Position numbers and translations under genes: made by a program. A stretch of DNA of 64,000 bases from Streptomyces zingiberis (GTDB lineage: Bacteria > Actinomycetota > Actinomycetes > Streptomycetales > Streptomycetaceae). The stretch is from the NCBI RefSeq assembly GCF_012034935.1, contig NZ_JAATEN010000007.1, positions 248,001 through 312,000 on the forward strand. The letters run 5' to 3'. The notes beneath the pieces were generated by a model that had not been told where the DNA came from, did no database searches, and saw only the letters and a list, made by a program, of their open reading frames with translations. This document shows positions 55,803 through 64,000 of this stretch, piece after piece. Numbering within the stretch: position 1 is the stretch's first letter; every line of letters starts with the position of its first letter.

Positions 55803-56681
55803 TCACCGCCCGGCCTCCGCCGGCACCGCCGGGCGGCACCGCTGGCGGTGCGCGCCCAGCCCGGCCACCTCCGCCTCCACCACGTCACCGGCGCGCAGGT
55901 ACGGCTGGTCCGGGCGGCCCAGGGCCACCCCGCCGGGCGTCCCGGTCAGGATCACGTCACCGGGGTGCAGCACCATGAACTGGCTGAGGTACCAGACCAG
56001 ATGGTCGACGCCGAACACCATGTCGGCGGTCGTCGCGTCCTGCATCGGCCGGCCGTTGACCCGGCAGGTCAGCCGCAGCCGCTGCGGGTCGCCGGCCTCG
56101 TCCGGGGTCACCAGGTGGGGTCCCAGCGGGCTGAAGGACTCGAAGGACTTGCCTTTCACCCACTGGCCGCCGCGCTCCAGCAGCCAGCTCCGCTCGGACA
56201 CGTCGTCGGCGGTGGCGAACCCCGCGACACGGGTACGCGCGGCGGCGTGGTCCGGCAGGTACCGGGCGCGCCGCCCGATCACCACGGCCAGCTCGACCTC
56301 CCAGTCGGTCTTCTCCCCGCCCGGCGGCAGCAGCAGATCGTCGTACGGGCCGACCAGGGTGGACGGCGCCTTGCTGGAGACCACCGGCTCCCGGGGCAGC
56401 GCCAGGTTCGCCTCGGCGGCGTGCGCGCGGTAGTTGAGCCCGATCGACAGCAGGTGCCCGCCCGGCCGGACGGGCGGCCCGATCCGCTCGGCGGCCGGGT
56501 CGACGGCCGGCAGCCCGGCCCCCTCCCGGGCCAGCCGTGCCGCCAGTTCGCGCAGCGCGTCGGGGTCCAGGGCCGCGCCGGTCCAGTCCGGCACCCAGGC
56601 CGACAGGTCCCGGACGGTTCCGCCGGGCCCCACGGCGCAAGGTCGCTCGCCGCCGGGCGGCCCGATCCGCAGCAGCCGCAT
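55803..56681 (-). CDS. Fumarylacetoacetate hydrolase family protein
   Basis: 292 aa. The FAH metal site and core are seen as SIGLNYRAHAAEAN, DWEVELAVVIGRRAR and DVILTGTPGGVALG. Members cleave C-C bonds in acylpyruvates or act as oxaloacetate decarboxylases or dehydratases. Its stop is within 4 nt of the thioesterase stop-side neighbour, so it is co-transcribed. In this cluster it may act on the beta-dicarbonyl product. Confidence 0.88.
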   Translation of the reverse strand: MRLLRIGPPGGERPCAVGPGGTVRDLSAWVPDWTGAALDPDALRELAARLAREGAGLPAVDPAAERIGPPVRPGGHLLSIGLNYRAHAAEANLALPREPVVSSKAPSTLVGPYDDLLLPPGGEKTDWEVELAVVIGRRARYLPDHAAARTRVAGFATADDVSERSWLLERGGQWVKGKSFESFSPLGPHLVTPDEAGDPQRLRLTCRVNGRPMQDATTADMVFGVDHLVWYLSQFMVLHPGDVILTGTPGGVALGRPDQPYLRAGDVVEAEVAGLGAHRQRCRPAVPAEAGR

Positions 56682-56682
56682 G

Positions 56683-57108
56683 TCAGCCGGCCGCCGGGGA
56701 GGAGTCTTCGCGGTACTTCCCGAAGAAGCGGGTCTCCGCGTCGGTCAGCCGCCGGGGGCGGCCGAGCCGGTAGTCGAAGGGCGCCATGACGGTCGACGCG
56801 GTGGCGTACACGGTGGCGCCGTCCCGGACCACGTAGTCGATGGCCACCGTCGCCGACTCCAGGGCGGAGACCCACATCTCGATCTCCACCGGCTCGTGCC
56901 GGTGCACCAGCTGCCGCCGGTAGCGGATCCGGTGCTCCACCACGACCGAGCCGTCGCGGAAGAAGGCGTCGCCCTCGGTCGGCGCCATCCGGAAGATGAA
57001 GTCGACCCGCGCCTCCTCCAGGTAGCGGAGGAAGGCGACGTTGTTGACGATCCCGTAGACGTCCATGTCGGACCAGCGGATCGGGCAGAGGTAGCTGTGG
57101 CGCGCCAT
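56683..57108 (-). CDS. Hotdog-fold acyl thioesterase
   Basis: 141 aa. 4HBT-type motif IRWSDMDVYGIVNNVAFLRYLEEAR with catalytic Asp16. It probably releases acyl chains from ACP or CoA in this cluster. It is packed tightly between the FAH and acyl-CoA oxidase-like genes (1 and 5 nt spacers). Confidence 0.88.
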   Translation of the reverse strand: MARHSYLCPIRWSDMDVYGIVNNVAFLRYLEEARVDFIFRMAPTEGDAFFRDGSVVVEHRIRYRRQLVHRHEPVEIEMWVSALESATVAIDYVVRDGATVYATASTVMAPFDYRLGRPRRLTDAETRFFGKYREDSSPAAG

Positions 57109-57113
57109 GCCGC

Positions 57114-58994
57114 TCAGCTCCCCTCGGCCGCGGGCGCCGGGGCCGCGGTCCGGGCGGCTGCCGGGCCGAGGGCCCCGGTGTGCCGCTGGAAGGCGGCCAC
57201 GTAGTCGTCGGCGGCGATCGGGGCGCGCAGGAGCTCCGGGGAGAGGTTGAACCCGCCGATCAGTGGGTCGGCGTACGGCAGGAGTTCGGCGCAGAGGGCG
57301 TCGGCCTCCAGCGGCAGCCGCTCCACCTGCGCCGCCGTCAGCAGCCCGCGGGCCAGGAACCAGCCGCTGTCCCGCCGTAGCTCCGTCAGCCCGTAGAGGG
57401 AGGTCAGCAGGGTGAGTGCCGCCCGTGCCGTCTCGTCCCGCGCGGCGCCGACCGCGGCCGTGAGGCACTCCAGCGCGATCCGTACCCCACGGGCCCGGGC
57501 CATCTCCAGGGCGGGGTTGAGGGTGGCGTTCCACGCCTCGAAGTACGTCCGGTCCGCGGAGTCGTCGGTCATGGCCGCCCGGGCCGCCCGGAGCAGTTCG
57601 CGTTCCCGGTGGCGCGCGGCCGCCACCAGGAACGCGGGCGCCCGTGGGTCCTCCGGCGGGGCCGGGGCGCCGGCCGGCTCACCGCCCTCGGCGCCCTCGG
57701 CGTCCCCGTAATCCTCGCCCCGTGCCACGATCTGCCCCGCCGTGGTGGCCAGCAGGACCTGGTTGTCGCCCTCCGCGGTGACCAGGCCCTGCAACAGCGA
57801 GCCGTAGTCCGCGATCCGGTTGACGCCGAAGATGCCCTGCGCTCCGCAGCGCTCCCGGCAGACGGCGACGACCTCGGTCATCTCCCAGGTGGCGAGCGCC
57901 TTGGTGATCGACACGAGGTCGCCGAGCCCGGCCGGCGCGGGCTGCCCCGGCGCCCGGGTGTACTCCCGCTTGGCGTGGTTGAGCAGCAGGGTCATCGCGT
58001 AGGTCTTGGCCAGCGCGGTGAACAGCGCGAGCTGATGGCTGCGGTACTCGATGACCGGCAGGTCGTTGCGGCCGGGCGCGTTGGTGAGCCGCCGCGCGGC
58101 GTACCGCAGGGCGATGTACACACTCGCCCGGCCCGCGCCGGTCGCCGCGCTCGCGACGCACAGCCGTCCGGGCAGGATCCGGCTCATCGCGCGCAGGAAC
58201 CGCTTCCGCGCGTTGCCGGACGCCGGGCGGAACACGCCGTCCTCGCCGAACCGCCCCAGGTCGCCGTGGAGGAGCTGACGGTCCGGGACACGCACGTGGT
58301 CGAACCAGGTGAGGCCGTTGTCCAGGCCCTGCACCGGCTTCTCCGGGCACGGTGCCGCGTGGACGCCCTCGCACAGCCCGTTCCGGTCGCTGATCCGGAC
58401 CAGGAAGGGGAAGACGCCGTGGTCCCTCCCGTCCGCCTTCAGCCGGGCCATCACCACGGCCAGCTTCGGGATGTCCGGGAAACCGCTGTACGACATGTAC
58501 TTCTGCGCCAGGGCGTCCGGGGTGTTCAGGACGAACGTGCCGGTCGCGGGGTCGTGGACGGCCTCCGTCCGCAGGGCGGCCACGTTGTTGCCGTACCCCA
58601 GTTCGGTGGCCATGTACGGGCTGAAGGAGTCCAGCCGGTCGAGTTCGTCGGCGAGGTCCTTCAGGTCGTCCCGGTCGCCGTGCTCCACCACCGTGCCGAA
58701 GGCGAGGTTGTAGTGGACCATCAGCAGCGAGAAGGTGGAGACGTCCACCAGCGACGGCCACTCCGCCAGCGCGAACAGCCGCCAGGGGTCGGCCAGGATC
58801 TCCCGCGGGCGTTCCAGGCGGCCGTGCACGGCCCGCGAGCGCTCGTAGGCCAGTTTCCCCGCCTCGTTCAGGGTCAGCCCCTCGCGGGGGTCGAACAGCG
58901 GGTCGAGCAGCAGCTCGTGGAGGTCCTGGTGGGTCTGCTCGTACCTGCCGTCGAAGAGCAGCCGCGACAGGTCGGCGCGGGCCGGGGAGGTCAT
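57114..58994 (-). CDS. Acyl-CoA dehydrogenase/oxidase family flavoprotein
   Basis: 626 aa from ATG 58994. The length and the two C-terminal helical domains fit acyl-CoA oxidases. Visible are ATELGYGNNVAALRTEAVHD, VFPFLVRISDRNG, and the FAD/catalytic region CRERCGAQGIFGVNRIADYGSLLQG. It introduces an alpha,beta double bond into an acyl thioester. The cluster lacks other desaturation or dehydratase genes, so it may set the unsaturation of the product. Confidence 0.87.
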   Translation of the reverse strand: MTSPARADLSRLLFDGRYEQTHQDLHELLLDPLFDPREGLTLNEAGKLAYERSRAVHGRLERPREILADPWRLFALAEWPSLVDVSTFSLLMVHYNLAFGTVVEHGDRDDLKDLADELDRLDSFSPYMATELGYGNNVAALRTEAVHDPATGTFVLNTPDALAQKYMSYSGFPDIPKLAVVMARLKADGRDHGVFPFLVRISDRNGLCEGVHAAPCPEKPVQGLDNGLTWFDHVRVPDRQLLHGDLGRFGEDGVFRPASGNARKRFLRAMSRILPGRLCVASAATGAGRASVYIALRYAARRLTNAPGRNDLPVIEYRSHQLALFTALAKTYAMTLLLNHAKREYTRAPGQPAPAGLGDLVSITKALATWEMTEVVAVCRERCGAQGIFGVNRIADYGSLLQGLVTAEGDNQVLLATTAGQIVARGEDYGDAEGAEGGEPAGAPAPPEDPRAPAFLVAAARHRERELLRAARAAMTDDSADRTYFEAWNATLNPALEMARARGVRIALECLTAAVGAARDETARAALTLLTSLYGLTELRRDSGWFLARGLLTAAQVERLPLEADALCAELLPYADPLIGGFNLSPELLRAPIAADDYVAAFQRHTGALGPAAARTAAPAPAAEGS

Positions 58995-59104
58995 CTGGGC
59001 GTCCTTTCCTGCGGGGCGGTGCGGACGGTGCGGACGGTGCGCGGAGCGGGGAGGGCCAGCGCGCTGCGGGCGCGGACCGGGACGGGCGGGCGGGGCCGCC
59101 GCGG

Positions 59105-60328
59105 TCACGCGGACGCGATCAGCAGGGCGGCGTTCTGACCGCCGAAGCCGAAGGAGTTGCTCAGCGCCACGTCCACGCGGCGGCGGCGTGCCGCGCCGGT
59201 GACGACGTCCACCCCGACCTTCGGATCGACCTCCGTGGTGCCCGCCGTGGGCGGGACGATCCCGTGGTGCACGGCGAGCGCCGCGAACGCGGCCTCGATG
59301 GAGCCGGCCGCGCCCAGCGGGTGCCCGGTGACCCCTTTGGTGGAGCTGACCTGCGTGTCCGTCCCGACCATCCGGAGGATCACCCCGGCCTCCACGACAT
59401 CGCCCCGCGGGGTCGAGGTGCCGTGGGCGTTGACGTGGCCGATGTCCCGGCCGGTGATTCCGGCGTCCGCCAGCGCGGCCCGGATCGCCAGCTCGGCCCC
59501 CTTGCCCTCGGGGTGCGGCGATGTCACGTGGTGCGCGTCCGCCGAGGCCCCGTACCCGATCACCCGGGCGACGGGCCGCGCCCCCCGCGCCCGCGCGTGC
59601 TCCTCGGACTCCAGGACCATGACCCCGGCGCCCTCGCCGAGGACGAACCCGTCCCGGCCCGCGTCGAACGGCCGGGACGCGGTCCGTGGATCGTCCAGCC
59701 GCCGGGACAGCGCCCGCATCCGGGCGAAGGCGGAGACGTACAGCGGGGTGATCGGTGCCTCGGCTCCGCCGGCCACGACGATGTCGGCCGTTCCCGACCG
59801 GAGCAGTTCCCGTCCCAGGCCGATGGCGCTCGCGCCGGCGGCGCACGCCGTGCAGGGCGCCAGGCAGGGCCCGTTGGCGCCGATGTCGATGGCCACCTGG
59901 CCGGCCGCCATGTTCAGCAGCCCCATCGGCAGCGTCAGCGGGGAGACCTCCGAGGGCCCCTCCTCGATCAGCGCCCGGTGCTGCTCCTCCAGCGTCGCGG
60001 TGCCGCCGGCACCCGAGCCGAGGATCACGGCGACCCGCGAGCTGTCCGCCCACCCGCCGGGGGCGAGCCCGGCCTGTTCCAGGGCCTCGCGCGCCGCGGC
60101 GATGGCGAACTGGGAGTAGCGGTCCCACTGCCAGGCGTCGCGCGCGCCGAGGGCGGCCGGGTCGAACCCGGGCACCCGGCAGGCCATCGACACCGGCAGA
60201 TCCGCCAGGTCGGTGTGGTGAGCCGCCGCGGGCCCGCCCTCGACGACGCGCTCCCAGCTCTCCTTGGCCCCGGCGCCGGCGGGGGTCACCAGCCCGATGC
60301 CGGTGATCGCGGCGGCGAATCCGGTCAT
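59105..60328 (-). CDS. fabF: Beta-ketoacyl-ACP synthase II (FabF-type)
   Basis: 407 aa. Catalytic Cys162 in CTACAAG, His in VNAHGTSTP, and Lys/His in SSTKGVTGHPLGAAG complete the C-H-H set. SFGFGGQN replaces the usual GGTN/GGHN. It elongates acyl-ACP with malonyl-ACP. The stop-start overlap with the ACP gene shows they are a unit. Confidence 0.92.
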   Translation of the reverse strand: MTGFAAAITGIGLVTPAGAGAKESWERVVEGGPAAAHHTDLADLPVSMACRVPGFDPAALGARDAWQWDRYSQFAIAAAREALEQAGLAPGGWADSSRVAVILGSGAGGTATLEEQHRALIEEGPSEVSPLTLPMGLLNMAAGQVAIDIGANGPCLAPCTACAAGASAIGLGRELLRSGTADIVVAGGAEAPITPLYVSAFARMRALSRRLDDPRTASRPFDAGRDGFVLGEGAGVMVLESEEHARARGARPVARVIGYGASADAHHVTSPHPEGKGAELAIRAALADAGITGRDIGHVNAHGTSTPRGDVVEAGVILRMVGTDTQVSSTKGVTGHPLGAAGSIEAAFAALAVHHGIVPPTAGTTEVDPKVGVDVVTGAARRRRVDVALSNSFGFGGQNAALLIASA

Positions 60329-60567
60329 CGGACCGCGGCCTCCTTCTGCTCGACCAGGGCGACGACATCGGCGACGACGGAGACCTCCGCCAGTTCCTCG
60401 TCGCTGATCACGATGTTCAGGCGCTTCTTCAGGGCCGTGGCCAGCTCGATCTGGGACAGCGAGTCCAGGCCGAGGTCGTCGAAGGTGGCGTCGGCCGACA
60501 CCGTCCCGGGGTCGAGACCGAAGCGGGTGACGAGCACGTCGAGCACGGAGTCGTAGGCGGAGCTCAT
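60325..60567 (-). CDS. Acyl carrier protein
   Basis: 80 aa. The phosphopantetheine site is Ser36 in LGLDSLSQIEL. It overlaps fabF by 4 nt. It is a dedicated carrier for this cluster. Confidence 0.95.
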   Translation of the reverse strand: MSSAYDSVLDVLVTRFGLDPGTVSADATFDDLGLDSLSQIELATALKKRLNIVISDEELAEVSVVADVVALVEQKEAAVR

Positions 60568-60676
60568 CGGAGTACCTCCAGCGGGAACGAGAAGAGCGGA
60601 CGGGGCAGAGCGGACGGGGAAGAAAACGGGGCGGAAAGAGGTGCCGGCGCGGAGCGGTGGGGCGGGGCCGGGCGGC

Positions 60677-61696
60677 TCAGTCGACGGGTTCGGCGCGGAG
60701 CCCGGGCCAGACCAGCGTCGCCGAGCCCCAGGAGAGACCGGCGCCGAAGGCGGAGAGCAGCACGCGCTGCCCCGCCCGGAGGTCGCCGCGGGCGGCGAGG
60801 TCGTTCAGCAGGAGGGGCACGGACGCGGCCAGGGTGTTGCCCACCCGGTCGATGTTCACCGCGACCCGCTCCCCGGGGACCTCCAGTTCCTCCGCGACCG
60901 CCCGGACGATCCGGAGGTTGGCCTGGTGGCCGGCGAACCAGTCGACGTCCGCCACCGCCCAGTCGGCCTTCTTGAGCGCGGACCGCGCGGACTGGCTCAT
61001 CCGATCGACGGCCTGGGTGTACAGCGGGCGGCCCGCCATCCGCAGGTACCAGTCGTCCGCGGGCACGGTGGCGTGCCCGAGTCCGCCGTCGGCGGCGCGC
61101 TGCCGTGAACCGCCCGCCGGGACGGCGAGCAGGTCGGCGAGGGCGCCGTCGCTCCCGAGGTCGAACGGGCCCAGCGCGCCGGGCTCGTCCGGCGCGCCGC
61201 GGCGCAGGACCACCGCGCCCGCGCCGTCGCCGAAGATCGGCGCGGTGGCGCGGTCCCGCGGGTTGACCAGCGTGGTGAACGCCTCCGACCCGATGAACAG
61301 CACGGTGTCGGCGGTGCCGGTGGCGATCAGCCCCTCGGCGGTGGCGAGTCCGTAGAGGAACCCGCTGCACGCCGAGGTCAGGTCGAAGGCGGCCACCGTG
61401 CCCAGGCCCAGCCGGGTCGCGACCTCGGGCGCCACCGCGGGGCAGAGCCGCTCGGGCGAGGTGGTCGCCACGATCACCGCGTCCGCACCGGTGATCCCGG
61501 CCGACCGCAGGGCGCGGGCACCGGCCTCCACGGCCAGCGTCCCGGTCGACAGGTCGCGGGAGACGACCCGCCGCTCCCGGATCCCCGTTCGGGTCCGGAT
61601 CCACTCGTCCGAGGTGTCCAGTCCGCGCGAGAGGTCGTCGTTCGTCACCGTCGTGGGCGGGAGGAAACCCCCGATTCCCCTGAGCACGGCCGCCAT
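60677..61696 (-). CDS. fabH: Beta-ketoacyl-ACP synthase III (FabH-type)
   Basis: 339 aa from ATG 61696 with GGAGGGGGAG upstream. Catalytic Cys110 in LTSACSGF, His in WFAGHQANLRI, and Asn in RVGNTLAASVP. It primes synthesis from acyl-CoA. With IlvE nearby, branched starters are likely. First gene of the minus-strand cluster. Confidence 0.92.
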   Translation of the reverse strand: MAAVLRGIGGFLPPTTVTNDDLSRGLDTSDEWIRTRTGIRERRVVSRDLSTGTLAVEAGARALRSAGITGADAVIVATTSPERLCPAVAPEVATRLGLGTVAAFDLTSACSGFLYGLATAEGLIATGTADTVLFIGSEAFTTLVNPRDRATAPIFGDGAGAVVLRRGAPDEPGALGPFDLGSDGALADLLAVPAGGSRQRAADGGLGHATVPADDWYLRMAGRPLYTQAVDRMSQSARSALKKADWAVADVDWFAGHQANLRIVRAVAEELEVPGERVAVNIDRVGNTLAASVPLLLNDLAARGDLRAGQRVLLSAFGAGLSWGSATLVWPGLRAEPVD

Positions 61697-61768
61697 CGGC
61701 TCCCCCTCCTCGCGGCCGTCGGTCACGGCCTGGTCCGGCGTCGGCACCAGGCTTGCCGACGGCCGTCC

Positions 61769-61832
61769 GGGCGGGCAATTGGCCCTTGGTACACCTGGCA
61801 CGGGGCGTGTACCAAGGGCCAATTGCCCGCCC
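61769..61832. promoter_or_regulatory. Perfect 26-bp inverted repeat between divergent genes
   Basis: The arm GGGCGGGCAATTGGCCCTTG + GTACAC at 61769-61794 is repeated exactly in reverse complement at 61807-61832 around a 12-nt centre. It sits in the 162-nt gap between fabH and the FAD oxidase gene. It could be a large operator for both promoters or a transcribed hairpin. Confidence 0.8.
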
Positions 61833-61858
61833 CCGTCCCGCTTGCCATCCTCACGTCG

Positions 61859-63235
61859 ATGGCCACGACACCTGCGGATCTCGCGGAACTCCTGCCGGAC
61901 GGACGGATCACGGTCGACCCCGGCCGGCTGGCGTCCCACGCCCACGACGAGGGCGCCGGCGCACCCTGGGCGCTCCCGGCGGCCGTGGTGCTGCCCCGCG
62001 ACACGGCGGAGGTCGCGGCCGTCGTGGCGCGCTGCGCCGAACGCGGCGTGCCCGTGGTGGCGCGCGGTGCCGGGACGGGGCTCTCGGGCGGGGCCAACGC
62101 CACCGCCGGCTGCGTGGTCGTCTCCTTCGCCGCGATGAACCGCGTCCTGCGCATCGACCGGGACGAGCGGCTGGCCGTCGTGCAGCCCGGGGTCGTGAAC
62201 GAGGACCTCCGCGCGGCGTGCGCGGCCGAGGGCCTGTGGTACCCGCCCGACCCGGCCAGCGCCCCGTGGTCCACCATCGGCGGGAACGTCGCCACCAACG
62301 CGGGCGGTGTGTGCTGCGTGAAGTACGGCGTGACCCGCGACTACGTGCTGGGCCTGGAGGCCGTCACCGGCCGCGGGGAGGTGGTCCGCCTCGGCCGCCG
62401 GACCGCCAAGAGCTCGGCGGGCTACGCGCTGGCCGGGCTGCTGGTGGGGTCCGAGGGCACGCTCGGCCTGGTCACCGAGGTCACCCTGCGGCTGCGCGGC
62501 GAACGCGCCAGGGAGCACACGGTCGTCGGCTACTTCGACGACCTGCCGGCCGCCGGGCGGGCCGTGGCCGGGGTGGTGGCCTCCGGTGTCGTCCCCAGCG
62601 CCCTGGAACTCGTCGACCGGGCCTGCCTGCGCGCCGTCGACGAGTGGAAGAACATGGGGCTCACCGACGGCGGCAACGTCCTGCTGCTCGCGCGGTGCGA
62701 CGCGCCGGGCACCGCGGGCGAGGAGGAGGCCGGCACGGTGCTGGAGTGCTTCCGGGCCGCGGGCGCGTCGTGGAGCGCCCGCTCCGGCGACCCGGCCGAG
62801 GCGGACGCCCTGTTCGCCGCCCGCCGCCTGGTCCACCCGGCGCTCGACCGGCTGGGCGCGGTGCTCAGCGAGGACATCTGCGTCCCGCGCGTCCTCGTCC
62901 CCGACATGCTCGCCGCGCTGGAGCGCATCGCCGGGCGGAACGGCGTGCGGATCGCGGGCCTGGCCCACGCCGGGGACGGCAACCTGCACCCGATGCTGGT
63001 CGTGGAGCGGGGGGACGAGCGGGCGCTGGCCCGGGGCCGGGAGGTGTTCGAGGAGGTCGTCGACCAGGCCCTCGCCCTGGGCGGCACGGTGACCGGCGAA
63101 CACGGGGTGGGCCTGCTGAAGATGCGGGGCCTGGCCAGGGAACTCGGCCCGGCCGTGCTGGACCTCCACCGCGGCATCAAGCAGGTGTGGGACCCGGCCG
63201 GGATCCTCAACCCCGGCAAGGTGTTCGCCGTCTGA
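61859..63235 (+). CDS. FAD-linked oxidase, GlcD/D-lactate dehydrogenase type
   Basis: 458 aa from ATG 61859. FAD_binding_4 motif VVARGAGTGLSGGANATAG and TIGGNVATNAGGVCCVKYG; C-terminal GEHGVGLLKMRGL and DPAGILNPGKVF are typical of 2-hydroxyacid dehydrogenases (D-lactate, glycolate). An in-frame start at 61823 would run through the inverted repeat and is rejected. Confidence 0.9.
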   Translation: MATTPADLAELLPDGRITVDPGRLASHAHDEGAGAPWALPAAVVLPRDTAEVAAVVARCAERGVPVVARGAGTGLSGGANATAGCVVVSFAAMNRVLRIDRDERLAVVQPGVVNEDLRAACAAEGLWYPPDPASAPWSTIGGNVATNAGGVCCVKYGVTRDYVLGLEAVTGRGEVVRLGRRTAKSSAGYALAGLLVGSEGTLGLVTEVTLRLRGERAREHTVVGYFDDLPAAGRAVAGVVASGVVPSALELVDRACLRAVDEWKNMGLTDGGNVLLLARCDAPGTAGEEEAGTVLECFRAAGASWSARSGDPAEADALFAARRLVHPALDRLGAVLSEDICVPRVLVPDMLAALERIAGRNGVRIAGLAHAGDGNLHPMLVVERGDERALARGREVFEEVVDQALALGGTVTGEHGVGLLKMRGLARELGPAVLDLHRGIKQVWDPAGILNPGKVFAV

Positions 63236-63343
63236 CGAGAGCCCGCGGCGCCCCCTGCTGCGTCGCGCCACCGGGCGGAAAACGCCACCACGCCGTGTCC
63301 CCGAGGCGATAGGGTCGCTGGTCCGTCTCCCGGGGAGGGCTTG

Positions 63344-63997
63344 ATGAGCATCGTCGACGGTTATCTGAGCGCGGCGGAACGGGCCGTGGCCCTGCTGGAG
63401 AGCCCGGAGGTCGCCGCGGCCTGGGAACGGCCCAGCGCCCTGCCCGAGATGTCGGTCGGCGCTCTCTCCGGCCACCTGGCGCACCAGCTCTTCAGTGTCG
63501 ACGCCGCGCTGCGGACGTGCGGCGATCCCGGGTCGCGGCAGTCCCGGGAGACGCCGATCCCCCTCCTCGACCACTACACCCGGGCCACCTGGATCGGCGC
63601 GCCGCCGGACGCGGAGGTCAACGTCGGCATCCGGGCGAAGGGCGAGGAGATCGCGGCCCAGGGTGCGCCGCGCCTGACGGAACTCGCCCGCACCACCCTG
63701 GCCGGGCAGCGGACCACGCTCGCCGGGTACTCGGGCGAGGAGGTGGCGTTCCTCCCGGAGCGGGGCTGGGCGCTCCGTCTCGACGACTTCCTGGTCACGC
63801 GGATGCTGGAACTCGCCGTGCACCAGGACGACCTCGCGGTCAGCGCGGGCCTGCCCACCCCGGAGCTCCCGGCGAGCGCGTTCGACCCGGTGGTGGCGCT
63901 GCTGACCCGGCTCGCCGCCCGGCGCCACGGCCGGACCGCCCTGCTGAGGGCGCTGTCCCGGGCGGAGCGGGCACCGGCGGCGATCAACGCCATGTGA
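63344..63997 (+). CDS. DinB-like / maleylpyruvate isomerase N-terminal domain protein
   Basis: 217 aa from ATG 63344 with GGGGAGGG upstream. A four-helix metal-binding fold is suggested by VGALSGHLAHQLFSVDAAL and RMLELAVHQDDLAVSAG, which supply His ligands. Such proteins are mycothiol-dependent enzymes or unknowns; no aromatic pathway is nearby. It ends just inside the window edge and appears complete. Confidence 0.85.
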   Translation: MSIVDGYLSAAERAVALLESPEVAAAWERPSALPEMSVGALSGHLAHQLFSVDAALRTCGDPGSRQSRETPIPLLDHYTRATWIGAPPDAEVNVGIRAKGEEIAAQGAPRLTELARTTLAGQRTTLAGYSGEEVAFLPERGWALRLDDFLVTRMLELAVHQDDLAVSAGLPTPELPASAFDPVVALLTRLAARRHGRTALLRALSRAERAPAAINAM

Positions 63998-64000
63998 CCT

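Noticed and set aside
61823..61858. Upstream start for the FAD-linked oxidase
   Set aside because: It would begin inside the 26-bp inverted repeat with no ribosome site; ATG 61859 matches the family start better.

Overview
The window is high-GC actinobacterial DNA, almost certainly from a Streptomyces chromosome. The evidence is extreme G/C at third codon positions, long spurious reading frames opposite most genes, GTG/TTG starts with GGAGG-type ribosome sites, XRE/DUF397 gene pairs, a GAF-ANTAR protein, and a lasso cluster of a type known from Streptomyces. No rRNA, tRNA or CRISPR array was found. The gene mix (RiPPs, Rhs remnants, dead transposases) fits an accessory or chromosome-arm region.

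Left part (0.1-12.5 kb): a TauD-type dioxygenase, then a three-gene graspetide cluster (precursor, ATP-grasp ligase, PIMT-like methyltransferase; 2.24-4.58 kb), a methyltransferase, a GAF-ANTAR regulator, an XRE/DUF397 pair and a secreted DsbA-like protein. Next comes a recombination scar (9.55-12.0 kb). It holds a 5'-truncated, frameshifted Rhs gene whose hydrophobic tip is ATGA-coupled to a small two-helix membrane protein. Two more small membrane proteins are interleaved with fragments of IS256-, IS630- and other transposases.

Central part (12.8-30 kb): a TetR/FAD-monooxygenase pair, then a complete class I lasso peptide cluster on the minus strand (15.5-26.6 kb). The precursor core matches RP 71955/aborycin. 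The cluster has cyclase (C), RRE (B1), protease (B2), two ABC exporters, a MauE/DsbA-like redox pair, a two-component system, and a CapA-fold protein of the MslH epimerase type, which predicts a C-terminal D-Trp. Beyond it lie an atypical LuxR protein and a TetR/acyltransferase-3 pair with a candidate operator.

The 30-43 kb stretch carries an XRE/DUF397 pair and then the most unusual region. A second Rhs remnant (36.0-38.4 kb, minus strand) is followed by about a dozen very small genes (32.6-36.0 kb), nearly all one- or two-helix membrane proteins in visibly AT-richer DNA. Two are close paralogues, two terminators are duplicates, and one orphan Rhs tip fragment is TTGA-coupled to a small membrane gene. 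This looks like an array of Rhs tip/immunity cassettes built by recombination. Nearby are a nucleotidyltransferase, a TmrB-like ATP-binding protein with a degraded duplicate, an ADP-ribosylglycohydrolase and an Imm51-like fragment.

Right part (43-64 kb): HxlR regulator/hydrolase, LysR/dialkylglycine decarboxylase, a secreted GH30 glucuronoxylanase, a small LuxR protein, AzlCD with its XRE-cupin regulator, and a minus-strand set (52.0-61.7 kb) encoding FabG, IlvE, an acyl-CoA carboxylase beta subunit, an FAH-family protein, a thioesterase, an acyl-CoA oxidase-like flavoprotein, FabF, ACP and FabH. Together these suggest a dedicated dissociated fatty-acyl/polyketide assembly line. A perfect 26-bp inverted repeat separates fabH from a divergent FAD-linked oxidase.
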